A DNA stretch of 64,000 nucleotides from Lachnospiraceae bacterium (GTDB taxonomy: Bacteria > Bacillota_A > Clostridia > Lachnospirales > Lachnospiraceae), in assembly GCA_017416505.1 (NCBI GenBank), contig JAFQCI010000076.1:1-64000 (forward strand), read 5' to 3'. A program made the translations under genes and the position numbers. The notes under the pieces were generated by a model. The model saw nothing but the letters and a program-made list of their open reading frames with translations, ran no database searches and had not been told where the DNA came from. Below are positions 25,798-34,775 of this stretch, in pieces; the stretch's first letter is position 1, and the number at the start of each line of letters is the position of its first letter.

Positions 25798-26091
25798 TTG
25801 GAGAAGGGAAAAGAGTTTCATAAAAGAAAAGCAGTTGCATTATTATACGACCCTAGTGATTCTGCACCGAAAATAGTTGCGTCCGGTTCCGGTTATCTGG
25901 CAGAAAAGATTATCAGTGAAGGTGAAAAAAATGATGTACCCATTCATGAGGACCACCAGTTAGCTGATACCTTATCAAGACTGGAAATCGGAGACTATAT
26001 TCCGAAAGAACTATATGCGGTGGTTGCAGAAATCTTAGTTTTTGTTGATAAAACAGATAAAATAAAAGGGAAAATAAATGGTAAAAAATAA
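25798..26091 (+). CDS. FlhX: FlhB C-terminal-like export switch protein (YlqH-like)
   Basis: The 97-residue protein equals the cytoplasmic C-terminal domain of FlhB/EscU family switch proteins (KRKAVALLYDPSDSAPKIVASG, then DHQLADTLSRLEIGDYIP). The NPTH autocleavage motif of full FlhB is replaced by a DPSD-type turn, as in FlhX. It probably partners the FliK-like protein. TTG is the likely start: TAAGGATG lies about ten bases upstream and no ATG is available. It overlaps yraN by 14 bases. Confidence 0.85.
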   Translation: MEKGKEFHKRKAVALLYDPSDSAPKIVASGSGYLAEKIISEGEKNDVPIHEDHQLADTLSRLEIGDYIPKELYAVVAEILVFVDKTDKIKGKINGKK

Positions 26092-26431
26092 GAGGGAAAT
26101 AGGGAAACAGAAAGAAGCTTTAGCCTGTGAATTACTAAAGATAAATGGTTATCAGATTATCGAACGGAATTTTTCCTGCCGTTTAGGGGAAATTGACATT
26201 ATCGCAAGGGATGGGAAATATCTAGTATTTGTAGAAGTAAAATATCGAAAAAATACAGCCAGTGGATATGGATTTGAAGCGGTAGATGTGAAAAAGCAAA
26301 AGAAAATTCAAAACACATCTTTGTATTATCTCACTATGAAAAAGAGAAGTACTGATATTCCCATCCGCTATGATGTCATTGAAATCATTGACCAGAAATA
26401 TCGGATTCAAAAGGATGCGTTTTCATTTTAA
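26078..26431 (+). CDS. YraN family protein (UPF0102), endonuclease-like
   Basis: A 117-residue protein with the UPF0102 pattern: KQKEALACELLKINGYQIIERNF, GEIDIIARDGKYLVFVEVKYR, and a basic helix KKQKKIQ. The E-x(n)-D-x(n)-ExK arrangement (E in CRLGEID, then EVK) is that of a restriction-endonuclease-like fold. The cellular role is unclear, though it sits with DNA repair genes in many bacteria. It starts within flhX. Confidence 0.88.
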   Translation: MVKNKREIGKQKEALACELLKINGYQIIERNFSCRLGEIDIIARDGKYLVFVEVKYRKNTASGYGFEAVDVKKQKKIQNTSLYYLTMKKRSTDIPIRYDVIEIIDQKYRIQKDAFSF

Positions 26432-26460
26432 GTGTGGTAAGAACAGAAAGGATAGATTTT

Positions 26461-27324
26461 ATGGAAATTCTATACAGTCCATATGGGAAAACTCCTGATA
26501 TTATAAATAAAAACCAGGTGTCCTTGATACAATTTCCTATTTTTAAAGGTTTTCCTTTGATTCATGGTTTTTCTACCCGTCTTGGAGGGGTAAGTGAAAA
26601 TCACCTGTCTTCCATGAATTTTAAACGTGGAGAGGATGAATCGGAGGAAAATATTCAAAAGAATTTTGAACTTTTTACTGAGGCATTAGGGATATCAAAA
26701 CAACAGCTGGTTTTATCACAGCAGACCCATACTACAAATATCCGTATCATTACCAAGGAGGATAAAGGAAAAGGGATTCTTTGTCCACAGGATTATAGTG
26801 ATGTTGATGGTTTGATTACTGGAGAAGAAGATATTTTTTTAATGATTTTTGGGGCGGATTGCGTTCCTGTTTTTTATTATGACCCGGTAAAAAAGGTCAT
26901 AGCAGCTTCTCATTGTGGCTGGAAGGGAACGAAGGGGCTTTTTCCTAAGAAAATACTGGAATGCATGAAGAAAGAATTCGGAAGTAATGCGAAGGATGTA
27001 TATGCTGCCATAGGTCCTTCTATCTGTAAGGACTGTTATGAAGTAAGTGAAGACGTTGCTGAGGAATTTTTCAAGGTTTATGAGAAGGAAGATTATCTAA
27101 GGTTTGTAAGAGATGATAAGAATGGAAAATACCATATCGATTTATGGGAAGCAAATAGAATCACATTAAGAAATGCCGGAGTAAAAGAAGAAAATATATT
27201 TGTTGGAAATTTATGCACCTGTTGCAATCCTGATTTTTTATTTTCCCATAGGGCAAGTAAAGGACTTCGAGGTGTTTTAGGCGGGGGGCTTATGATGAAA
27301 GGACAAAATAAAGATGAAGAATAA
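26461..27324 (+). CDS. pgeF: Multicopper polyphenol oxidase-like / purine nucleoside phosphorylase PgeF (YfiH)
   Basis: A 287-residue YfiH/YlmD family protein. Metal-binding residues appear in QQTHTTNI, the ADCVP motif and SHCGWKGT. The family was named laccase-like, but members act on purine nucleosides and correct peptidoglycan precursor mistakes. AAAGGA at 26447-26452 selects ATG 26461; the frame is open from a GTG 27 bases earlier. It overlaps the next gene by 11 bases. Confidence 0.87.
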   Translation: MEILYSPYGKTPDIINKNQVSLIQFPIFKGFPLIHGFSTRLGGVSENHLSSMNFKRGEDESEENIQKNFELFTEALGISKQQLVLSQQTHTTNIRIITKEDKGKGILCPQDYSDVDGLITGEEDIFLMIFGADCVPVFYYDPVKKVIAASHCGWKGTKGLFPKKILECMKKEFGSNAKDVYAAIGPSICKDCYEVSEDVAEEFFKVYEKEDYLRFVRDDKNGKYHIDLWEANRITLRNAGVKEENIFVGNLCTCCNPDFLFSHRASKGLRGVLGGGLMMKGQNKDEE

Positions 27325-28636
27325 ACAAAATAACGGAAACGTAATTAAAGAAATCCTACCCCATAGCATTGCAGAAGAATTAGAAGATTTAGAAATAGGA
27401 GATGCGGTAATTTCTATTAATGACACTCAGATAGAAGATATTTTTGATTACCAATTCTTGGTTCAAGATGAATATCTGGAAATGGTGGTTCAAAAGAAAA
27501 ATGGTGAGGAGTGGGTTTATGAGATTGAAAAAGACTTTGACGAAGATTTAGGTCTTGTATTTGAAGAACCTCTTATGGACCAATATCGTTCCTGTCATAA
27601 CAAATGTATTTTTTGCTTTATTGACCAGATGCCGAAAGGAATGAGAGATACCCTCTATTTTAAGGATGATGATTCCAGACTTTCTTTTTTACAAGGAAAT
27701 TATATTACCCTTACAAATATGAAAGAAAAAGATTTAAATCGAATTATAAGGTATCGGTTGGCACCTATTAATATTTCCGTTCATACTACAAATCCGGAAC
27801 TTCGCTGTAAGATGTTAAATAATCGGTTTGCAGGTAAGATTCTGGAGCAGATAAAAATGCTATACGAGGCTGAAATACCAATGAATGCTCAAATTGTACT
27901 TTGTAAAGATATTAATGACAAAGAAGAATTGGAGCGTACCATTCAGGATTTAAGTGAATTTATGCCTTATATGGAAAGTCTTTCAGTGGTACCTATCGGC
28001 TTAACGAAATATAGAGAGAATTTATACCCTTTAGAAATTTTCGACCAGAAAAGTGCTTTGGAAACCTTGGATATCATTCATAAGTGGCAGAAAAAACTGT
28101 TAAAAGAAAAGGGAAACCGTTTTGTTCACGCTTCTGACGAATGGTTCTGTCTTGCGGGGCTGCCTTTTCCAAGTGAAGAATATTATGACGGATATGGACA
28201 ATTAGAAAATGGTGTAGGAATGATGCGTCTTTTTATCAGCGAATTTGAAGAAGCCTTAGAAAAAGTAGAAGAGTCTGATAAAGAGATTGAAGTTTCTGTA
28301 GTAACAGCAAAATTAGCCCACCCTGCCATCTTATATTTTAAGGAATGTCTTGAAAAGAAGTTTAAAGGCGTAAAGGTTCACGTATATTGTATTGTAAACC
28401 ATTATTTCGGAGAAACTATTACTGTAACTGGATTATTAACAGCGGGAGATATCATTGAACAGATAAAAAATCAGCCTCTGGGTGATAAGTTATTATTGCC
28501 TGGAAATTTGCTGAAAGCAGATGAAGATATATTTTTGGATGATATGACATTGGAAGAATTTCAAAAAACTTTACAAGTACCTGTGGATATTGTAAAATCA
28601 AACGGTACAGATTTTTTCAATGCTATTATGAACTAG
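27314..28636 (+). CDS. DUF512 radical SAM-like protein with PDZ-like N terminus
   Basis: The 440-residue protein has a PDZ-like start (about 10-80), a radical SAM-type cluster motif CHNKCIFCF (C94, C98, C101) and a C-terminal DUF512 domain. The product is unknown. In many Clostridia this gene lies directly before der, as here, which hints at a role tied to ribosome assembly or cofactor chemistry; that is inference only. Confidence 0.87.
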   Translation: MKNKQNNGNVIKEILPHSIAEELEDLEIGDAVISINDTQIEDIFDYQFLVQDEYLEMVVQKKNGEEWVYEIEKDFDEDLGLVFEEPLMDQYRSCHNKCIFCFIDQMPKGMRDTLYFKDDDSRLSFLQGNYITLTNMKEKDLNRIIRYRLAPINISVHTTNPELRCKMLNNRFAGKILEQIKMLYEAEIPMNAQIVLCKDINDKEELERTIQDLSEFMPYMESLSVVPIGLTKYRENLYPLEIFDQKSALETLDIIHKWQKKLLKEKGNRFVHASDEWFCLAGLPFPSEEYYDGYGQLENGVGMMRLFISEFEEALEKVEESDKEIEVSVVTAKLAHPAILYFKECLEKKFKGVKVHVYCIVNHYFGETITVTGLLTAGDIIEQIKNQPLGDKLLLPGNLLKADEDIFLDDMTLEEFQKTLQVPVDIVKSNGTDFFNAIMN

Positions 28637-28654
28637 ATATAAAGGAGAAAACAA

Positions 28655-29980
28655 ATGAGCAAACCAATCGTTGCAATCGTAGGAAGACCAAATGTTGGTA
28701 AATCTACATTGTTTAATGTATTAGCAGGAGAACAGATTTCTATTGTAAAGGATACTCCTGGAGTTACAAGGGATCGTATTTATGCCGATGTTACATGGCT
28801 TAATTATAATTTTACCATGATTGATACCGGAGGTATTGAGCCGGAAAGTGGAGATATTATTTTAAAAAGTATGCGTCAGCAGGCAGAACTTGCCATTGAA
28901 ACTGCTGATGTAATTGTGTTTTTAGTGGATGTAAGACAAGGAGTTATTGATGCAGATTATAAAGTAGCAGATATGCTTCGAAGGTCCCATAAACCTGTAG
29001 TTTTGGTTGTAAATAAAGTAGATAGTTTTGAAAAATTCATGCCGGATGTATATGAATTTTATAATTTAGGAATGGGCGAACCATTTCCGGTTTCTGCTGC
29101 TTCAAGACTTGGCTTAGGTGATATGCTGGATGAAGTAACCAGCCATTTCCCTACCTCTAATTCTGAGGAAGAGGAAGATGAAAGACCTAGAATTGCCATT
29201 ATTGGTAAACCAAACGTAGGAAAGTCTTCCATTGTAAATAAATTATTGGGAGAAGACCGTTGTATTGTATCTGATATTGCAGGTACAACCAGAGATGCCA
29301 TAGATACAACCATAAAAAGAAATGGAAAAGAATACGTTTTCATTGATACTGCTGGGTTAAGAAAAAAGAGCAAAATAAAAGAAGAGATTGAACGATATAG
29401 TATTATCCGAACCGTATCCGCTGTAGAGCGTTGCAATGTAGCTATTTTAGTTATTGATGCAAAAGAAGGCGTTACAGAGCAGGATGCAAAGATTGCAGGA
29501 ATTGCCCATGAAAGAGGAAAGGCTATGATTATAGCCGTAAATAAATGGGATGCCATCGAAAAAAATGATAAGACCATTTATAAATTTACGGAAGATATCC
29601 GTAGAACCCTGGCTTATATGCCATATGCGGAATTAATTTTTATTTCGGCTGCTACAGGACAACGTTTGCCTAAATTATTTGAATTATTGGATGCTGTAAT
29701 AGAGAATCATGCGCTTAGAGTTGCAACCGGTGTCTTAAATGAAATCCTTTCAGAGGCAGTGGTAATGCAACAGCCACCATCAGACAAAGGAAAACGATTA
29801 AAATTATACTATATCACCCAGGTATCCGTAAAACCGCCTACCTTTGTTATTTTTGTAAATGATAAAGAATTAATGCATTTTTCTTATACCAGATACATTG
29901 AAAACAAAATCAGAGATGCATTCGGTTTTCGAGGTACACCTCTTAAATTCATTATTCGGGAACGAAAGGAAAAAGAATAA
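28655..29980 (+). CDS. der: Ribosome-associated GTPase Der (EngA)
   Basis: A 441-residue tandem GTPase with two G domains: GRPNVGKST near residue 9 and GKPNVGKSS near residue 183, each with its DTxG and NKxD motifs, followed by a KH-like C-terminal domain. It is essential for 50S assembly. AAAGGAG precedes the ATG. plsY starts one base after its stop. Confidence 0.97.
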   Translation: MSKPIVAIVGRPNVGKSTLFNVLAGEQISIVKDTPGVTRDRIYADVTWLNYNFTMIDTGGIEPESGDIILKSMRQQAELAIETADVIVFLVDVRQGVIDADYKVADMLRRSHKPVVLVVNKVDSFEKFMPDVYEFYNLGMGEPFPVSAASRLGLGDMLDEVTSHFPTSNSEEEEDERPRIAIIGKPNVGKSSIVNKLLGEDRCIVSDIAGTTRDAIDTTIKRNGKEYVFIDTAGLRKKSKIKEEIERYSIIRTVSAVERCNVAILVIDAKEGVTEQDAKIAGIAHERGKAMIIAVNKWDAIEKNDKTIYKFTEDIRRTLAYMPYAELIFISAATGQRLPKLFELLDAVIENHALRVATGVLNEILSEAVVMQQPPSDKGKRLKLYYITQVSVKPPTFVIFVNDKELMHFSYTRYIENKIRDAFGFRGTPLKFIIRERKEKE

Positions 29981-29981
29981 A

Positions 29982-30650
29982 ATGGAACGAGTTTTATGTT
30001 TGCTTATCGGATACTGTTTTGGATTATTCCAAACAGGATACATATATGGAAGACTACATGGAATTGATATCAGAGAGCATGGTAGCGGAAATGCCGGAAC
30101 CACTAATGTAGGGCGGATTCTTGGACGAAAAGCCGGTGCTATTGTGTATATTGGAGATATTTCCAAGACATTAATTGCTTTAGGAATTGTTCGAATCTTA
30201 TTTTCGAATTCACAGCCGGAACATTTATATTTATATCTGGCTTATGCAGGACTGGGAGTTGTATTAGGGCATATTTTCCCATTTTATTTAAAGTTTAAGG
30301 GTGGAAAAGGAATTGCAGCCATGTCTGCCATTTTTGCATCCATGGATTGGCGTATTTGTGTGATTGCTATATTGATTTTTGGAACCACTCTTTTAGTAAC
30401 CAGATATGTTTCTTTAGGGTCAATTTTAATGTCTGTGGCCTTTTTCATTGAATATGTTATATTTTCTCTTCATAGCAGTTTTAACTGGTTTGGGGTGAAA
30501 TTAAATGCTGAGATTCCAACGGAGGTAACCATAGAAGGTAGTATTGTTATTTTCATTTTAGCTTTTATTGCGATTTATAAACATAAATCCAATATTGTAC
30601 GTTTGATTCAGGGTACAGAAAATAAAGTAGGTTCAAAAAAGAAAGCGTAG
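29982..30650 (+). CDS. plsY: Glycerol-3-phosphate acyltransferase PlsY
   Basis: The 222-residue membrane enzyme transfers acyl groups from acyl-phosphate to glycerol-3-phosphate. Conserved loops are GSGNAGTTNVGR near residue 30, and KFKGGKGIA near 105, with GHIFPFYLKF between membrane segments. The reading frame opens at 29898 inside der, but the family start MERVLCLLIGYCFG and AAAGGA upstream give ATG 29982. gpsA, the preceding step of phospholipid synthesis, follows. Confidence 0.94.
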   Translation: MERVLCLLIGYCFGLFQTGYIYGRLHGIDIREHGSGNAGTTNVGRILGRKAGAIVYIGDISKTLIALGIVRILFSNSQPEHLYLYLAYAGLGVVLGHIFPFYLKFKGGKGIAAMSAIFASMDWRICVIAILIFGTTLLVTRYVSLGSILMSVAFFIEYVIFSLHSSFNWFGVKLNAEIPTEVTIEGSIVIFILAFIAIYKHKSNIVRLIQGTENKVGSKKKA

Positions 30651-30661
30651 GAGGGTTTACT

Positions 30662-31672
30662 TTGAAAAAAATTAGTGTAATTGGTGCCGGTAGTTGGGGA
30701 ACTGCTTTGGCCTGTTTATTAAATGATAATCAACATGATGTAACTATCTGGTCCATTGATGAAAAGGAAGTTGAAATGCTTAAGACTTTCCATGAGCAGA
30801 AAGATAAGCTGGCTGGTGTAAAGGTACCGGAAGAGATTAAGATAACTTCTGACTTAAAAGAAGCTTTGACGGAAAAAGATATTATTGTAATGGCAGTACC
30901 ATCTATTTTTGTCCGCTCAACAGCAAAGAAAATAGCAGAGGTTATCAGCGGAAATCCTATTATTGTGAATGTAGCCAAGGGCATTGAAGAAAATACGTTG
31001 ATGACTTTGACGGATATCATAAATGAAGAATTGCCCGGATATCAGGTGGCTGTTTTATCAGGTCCTTCTCATGCAGAAGAAGTTGGAAGAAAGATACCTA
31101 CTACTTGTGTAGTTGGTTCTTCTGACCAGAAAACCTGTGAGATTCTACAGGACGTTTTTATGAATCGTGTTTTTAGAGTATATACCAGCAGTGATGTCTT
31201 AGGAATTGAACTTGGTGGTGCTTTAAAGAATGTGATTGCCCTGGCAGCCGGTATCAACGATGGACTTGGTTATGGAGATAATTCCAAAGCAGCATTAATG
31301 ACAAGGGGAATCGCTGAAATTTCAAGACTTGGAGTAAAAATGGGTGCAAAAATGGAAACCTTTTATGGTTTGTCGGGAATTGGTGACTTGATTGTAACCT
31401 GTTCCAGTAAACACAGCCGCAATCGAAATGCAGGATACTATATTGGAAAAGGTATGTCTTATGAAGAGGCAATGCAGGAAGTAAAAATGGTAGTGGAAGG
31501 AGTTTATTCTGCAAAAGCTGCTTATGCTTTATCGAAAAAATATGATTCCCCACTTCCAATTATTGAGCAGGTAAATCAGGTTTTATTTGAGCAAAAATCC
31601 CCTACTGAGGCGGTAACAGAATTGTTTTTAAGAAATAAGAAAATGGAAAATGGAACAAACTTCTGGAATTAG
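30662..31672 (+). CDS. gpsA: NAD(P)-dependent glycerol-3-phosphate dehydrogenase GpsA
   Basis: The 336-residue enzyme makes sn-glycerol-3-phosphate for phospholipids. The dinucleotide-binding motif GAGSWGTALA is at residues 8-17, the catalytic lysine in ALKNVIALAAG, and RNAGYYIGKG follows. TTG is the start; AGGAGGG lies seven bases upstream. It forms the der-plsY-gpsA cluster common in Firmicutes. Confidence 0.95.
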   Translation: MKKISVIGAGSWGTALACLLNDNQHDVTIWSIDEKEVEMLKTFHEQKDKLAGVKVPEEIKITSDLKEALTEKDIIVMAVPSIFVRSTAKKIAEVISGNPIIVNVAKGIEENTLMTLTDIINEELPGYQVAVLSGPSHAEEVGRKIPTTCVVGSSDQKTCEILQDVFMNRVFRVYTSSDVLGIELGGALKNVIALAAGINDGLGYGDNSKAALMTRGIAEISRLGVKMGAKMETFYGLSGIGDLIVTCSSKHSRNRNAGYYIGKGMSYEEAMQEVKMVVEGVYSAKAAYALSKKYDSPLPIIEQVNQVLFEQKSPTEAVTELFLRNKKMENGTNFWN

Positions 31673-31685
31673 GAGGTACTTGAAA

Positions 31686-32513
31686 ATGAGTAAGTTGAAT
31701 GATTGTTACAAAAGTTTATTAAATCAGGTAAATTTTAAACCGGTGGTAGGAATTGTACTTGGCTCCGGTCTTGGAAATTTTGCGGATACCATCCAGGTAG
31801 TACAAACCATCGAATACCGTAATATTGAAGGGTTCCCGGTTTCTACTGTATCTGGGCATAAAGGAAGATATGTTTTTGGATATGTAGGTAATGTTCCGGT
31901 TGTAATTATGCAGGGCAGAGTGCATTATTATGAAGGATATTCTATGGAAGATGTGGTGCTTCCGATTCGTTTAATGGGACTAATGGGAATAGAAACCTTA
32001 ATTTTAACTAATGCAGCCGGAGGATTAGATGAAGATATGAAATCCGGTGACCTAATGCTGATTACAGACCAAATCAGCAGTTTTGTACCTTCTCCACTCA
32101 TTGGAAAAAACGATGATAGTTTAGGTACTAGATTTCCAGATATGTCAAATATTTATGATAGAGATTTGCAAAATTTAGTACGAAACGTAGCATATGCTAA
32201 TGGGATTTCCTTACGGGAAGGAGTATATGTTCAATTTACCGGGCCAAATTATGAGTCGCCAGCCGAGGTTCGCATGGCAAAACTACTTGGCGGAAATGCA
32301 GTAGGAATGAGTACCGCCTGTGAAGCAGTAGCTGCAAATCATATGGGAATCAAATTGATTGGTATATCCTGTATTTCTAATTTAGCCAGTGGAATTAGTG
32401 AATCTCCATTAAATCATTTGGAAGTGAAACAGGCTGCAGACAGGGTAGCACCAATATTTCAAAAACTGGTTACGGATGTAGTAATGGTTTTAAAGACAAC
32501 TATAGAACGGTAA
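31686..32513 (+). CDS. Purine-nucleoside phosphorylase
   Basis: A 275-residue trimeric-type phosphorylase for guanosine and inosine salvage: GIVLGSGLGNFA phosphate loop, SGHKGRYVFG, TNAAGGLDE, and substrate-binding FTGPNYESPAEVR with MSTACEAVAANHMG. AGGAGG at 31671-31676 sets ATG 31686; the start overlaps the end of the gpsA region by spacing only (13 bases between them). It ends at the terminator 32554-32602. Confidence 0.94.
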   Translation: MSKLNDCYKSLLNQVNFKPVVGIVLGSGLGNFADTIQVVQTIEYRNIEGFPVSTVSGHKGRYVFGYVGNVPVVIMQGRVHYYEGYSMEDVVLPIRLMGLMGIETLILTNAAGGLDEDMKSGDLMLITDQISSFVPSPLIGKNDDSLGTRFPDMSNIYDRDLQNLVRNVAYANGISLREGVYVQFTGPNYESPAEVRMAKLLGGNAVGMSTACEAVAANHMGIKLIGISCISNLASGISESPLNHLEVKQAADRVAPIFQKLVTDVVMVLKTTIER

Positions 32514-32553
32514 TGATAGCCCATAAGTTATGACGGAAATAACTCGGCTTTTG

Positions 32554-32602
32554 TTAAAAAATATGGTGATACAAGCTTTTTTGTGTTGCCATATTTTTTA
32601 AT
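32554..32602 (+). terminator. Intrinsic terminator after the punA-type gene
   Basis: TTAAAAAATATGG pairs with CCATATTTTTTAA around a structured loop, and the 3' arm carries the T run. The A-rich 5' arm could also terminate from the other side. Confidence 0.75.
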
Positions 32603-32654
32603 GAGTAATTTAATACATAAAAAGCGGAGAATAGCAAATAAAAATCATGCACTA

Positions 32655-32684
32655 TTGACAGGATTTTATCTTTTATGTTAGCAT
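32655..32684 (+). promoter_or_regulatory. Sigma-A promoter of the first zinc-ribbon protein
   Basis: TTGACA and TAGCAT, 18 bases apart, with TTTATG before the -10 box, 75 bases upstream of the ATG. The paralogue at 33725 has a nearly identical arrangement. Confidence 0.65.
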
Positions 32685-32759
32685 GGTGCTAATGAGTGTG
32701 AGTAGATAAAAATGGGGCTTTTAAGACTTTAATTTTAAAGAAAATAAAGGAGAGAAGAA

Positions 32760-33635
32760 ATGAGAAAATGTGAGAAATGCGGAAGAGAAATTGAGGATTG
32801 GGGCATTTGTCCTTGTTCCCAGCAACAGGAATTTTATTATTCACAAAATAATGAGTTCTCAAGTGTAAATCAAAATATGAATCAGGCTCCGGAGCCATTT
32901 GTTATTGATAATTTTGATACGAAAAAACCAAAAAGTAAAAATCTAGTTCCTATCCTGGGGTTATTGGTAATTGCTATTGTTGCAGTAATTTGCTATCAGT
33001 TCGTTAAAGATGACAGTTATAAAGAACCCATCGATAACCTTTGTTTGCTTGTGAATACAAAAGAAGATAATCCAAAAATATTATTTTCAAAGATAATGCC
33101 AGGATTTGTTGGAGATGCTCTGGTTGGGACTTTGGATACTTTTAACACAAACGGAGATATCTTAACTACCATAAATGCAGCATCTGATTCTATGAATGAG
33201 CTTTATGATGAGTTTCAAGCAGAATGTGGAAGTGATTTTCTTGTTACATATAAGGTAAAATGGAAAAGTAAGATGTCACAGACGGAACTGGATAAATGTA
33301 AGGCTGGCATGGATTTATTCTATACCGCAACGATTGAACCAGCGGCATCTGTATTTAAAGAGTATGATTCAGCAACTATAGCAACATATATGGGAGGTTC
33401 TACTCAAAAAATTGAAGAATTAAAAAACATATATGCTGAGGTTGAAGAGGAATATCGAAATTTAGAAATTACAGAAGGGTATACTCTGACCGTTGAATTT
33501 AAATTTAAGGGCAGCCAAGGAGTTGCAAAATCAAAATCAGAATTTAATGTGATTAAAGTAAATGGTAAATGGACCTTTGATTATTTTACTGCTGGAAATG
33601 GAAACTCTTTATCTATTCATGATTTAATTGAATAA
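32760..33635 (+). CDS. Zinc-ribbon membrane protein, paralogue 1
   Basis: The 291-residue protein starts with a zinc ribbon (CEKCGREIEDWGICPC, cysteines 4, 7, 16, 18), then a polar linker, one membrane helix (about 61-81) and an external domain of about 200 residues ending in FDYFTAGNGNSLSIHDLIE. The topology suggests a ribbon in the cytoplasm and a sensing or binding domain outside. The external domain shares the VIKVNGKW-DYFT ending with the next gene, so the two are paralogues. Function unknown. Confidence 0.75.
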   Translation: MRKCEKCGREIEDWGICPCSQQQEFYYSQNNEFSSVNQNMNQAPEPFVIDNFDTKKPKSKNLVPILGLLVIAIVAVICYQFVKDDSYKEPIDNLCLLVNTKEDNPKILFSKIMPGFVGDALVGTLDTFNTNGDILTTINAASDSMNELYDEFQAECGSDFLVTYKVKWKSKMSQTELDKCKAGMDLFYTATIEPAASVFKEYDSATIATYMGGSTQKIEELKNIYAEVEEEYRNLEITEGYTLTVEFKFKGSQGVAKSKSEFNVIKVNGKWTFDYFTAGNGNSLSIHDLIE

Positions 33636-33653
33636 TCAAATGACAACTTTAAT

Positions 33654-33683
33654 TTGACAAAATAATATATTTTATGCTAAGAT
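33654..33683 (+). promoter_or_regulatory. Sigma-A promoter of the second zinc-ribbon protein
   Basis: TTGACA and TAAGAT are 18 bases apart, with TTTATGC before the -10 box. It shows that the second paralogue can be transcribed on its own. Confidence 0.65.
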
Positions 33684-33724
33684 ACTTTTTACGTGTAAAA
33701 TATAAATTAACGGAGGAGAAGAAT

Positions 33725-34642
33725 ATGAAATTTTGTACCAAGTGTGGAAAACAGTTAGAAGATAACGAAGTTTGTTCATGCACTACACAAAACGTAGTAA
33801 ACGACCCATTTCAACAAACAACAGAGCAGGAGACATTTTATCAATCCAGTCAAACAACTTTTGAAGGAAATAACAGCCAGCCTGTATTTAACACTAATGC
33901 AGTCAATGAACCTGTACAGGGTTCTTCCAAAAAGACAATCATTGGTTTAGTTGCAGCCGCCGCAGTTGTAGTTGTACTTGGAATCTTGTTAGTTGTTTCA
34001 TTAGCTGGTGGTGGATATAAGAAACCCGTTGACAAAATCTGCAAAACCATAAATAAGCAGGAGAAAGATATTGACAAATTAGTTGGAGCGTTTTTACCTG
34101 ATTTTGCTGATGATGCTTACTCAGATTTTATGAAGATTATGAAAGATTCTGATGAAGTAGCAGATGCCTATGAAGAAGCAGAAGACAGTATGGAAGAACT
34201 TTATGAGTCTTTAGAAGATTCTTTTGGTGATGATGTAAAAGTTACTTATGAAATTAAAAAGAAAGAAAAAATGGATAAAGACGATTTAGAAGATATTGAA
34301 GAAACTATTCATGATTTTTATGACAGCTATCTTGATGAGATAGTAGATAAAATTGATGATATGGATTCAGATGACTGGGAAGACATGGCAGATGATTTAG
34401 ATATCTCAGAAAGCAAAGCGAAAAAAGTTGGTAAAGTAATTAAGAGCTTTGCTAAAGAATTAGAAAAAGCCAAGGTTTCTTCCGGATATACCTTAAAAGT
34501 AAAAATTAAAATCGAAGGTGACGAGGATGATGCCAGTGAAACTTTTAAATTTAATGTAATTAAAGTAAATGGTGACTGGATGATTGATTATTTCACCTTA
34601 TTTGAAGAAAATTCAAACTTACTATATGATTTAATGTATTAA
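33725..34642 (+). CDS. Zinc-ribbon membrane protein, paralogue 2
   Basis: The 305-residue protein has the zinc ribbon CTKCGKQLEDNEVCSC (cysteines 4, 7, 16, 18), a Gln/Thr-rich linker, one membrane helix (about 73-95, after KKT), then GGGYKKPVDKICK and a strongly acidic helical external domain rich in Asp. GGAGGAG sets ATG 33725; the open frame from 33674 overlaps the promoter. It shares domain order and ending with paralogue 1, but the external domain is much more acidic. Function unknown. Confidence 0.75.
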   Translation: MKFCTKCGKQLEDNEVCSCTTQNVVNDPFQQTTEQETFYQSSQTTFEGNNSQPVFNTNAVNEPVQGSSKKTIIGLVAAAAVVVVLGILLVVSLAGGGYKKPVDKICKTINKQEKDIDKLVGAFLPDFADDAYSDFMKIMKDSDEVADAYEEAEDSMEELYESLEDSFGDDVKVTYEIKKKEKMDKDDLEDIEETIHDFYDSYLDEIVDKIDDMDSDDWEDMADDLDISESKAKKVGKVIKSFAKELEKAKVSSGYTLKVKIKIEGDEDDASETFKFNVIKVNGDWMIDYFTLFEENSNLLYDLMY

Positions 34643-34659
34643 TTAAAATCTATTTTTAG

Positions 34660-34697
34660 CATGACATAAGCAGGTATATTATAATGAATATGTCATG
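34660..34697. promoter_or_regulatory. Inverted repeat CATGACATA/TATGTCATG upstream of spoIVA
   Basis: Perfect 9-bp arms flank 20 bases that include a TATAAT (34680-34685). A sigma-E-like -10 sequence CATACAAA follows at 34701, but its -35 match is poor. It could be a regulator-binding site or a transcript-end structure of the preceding gene. Confidence 0.4.
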
Positions 34698-34722
34698 AAC
34701 CATACAAACAAATTTATGCATA

Positions 34723-34774
34723 AAAATTCCCTCTTGAACATATACTTTACTAGTATATACAAGGGGGAATTTTT
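34723..34774 (+). promoter_or_regulatory. Long hairpin covering the spoIVA ribosome-binding site
   Basis: AAAATTCCCTCTTG pairs with CAAGGGGGAATTTT over 14 positions with one G-U pair, and an inner stem ATATACT/AGTATAT tops it. The AAGGGGGA that would be the Shine-Dalgarno sequence is in the 3' arm, and the arm ends two bases before the GTG. The T run after it makes it look like a terminator too. Confidence 0.75.
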
Positions 34775-34775
34775 T

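Noticed and set aside
29059..29577. 172-codon minus-strand open frame inside der
   Set aside because: The der reading frame is fully conserved and the antisense product has no family features.
34701..34708. Sigma-E promoter for spoIVA
   Set aside because: CATACAAA is a good -10 match but no acceptable -35 sequence lies 13-15 bases upstream; the nearest ATATT is 20 bases away.
34695..34775. 27-codon N-terminal extension of spoIVA
   Set aside because: It covers the hairpin and ribosome-binding site, and the GTG at 34776 gives the usual family length and start.
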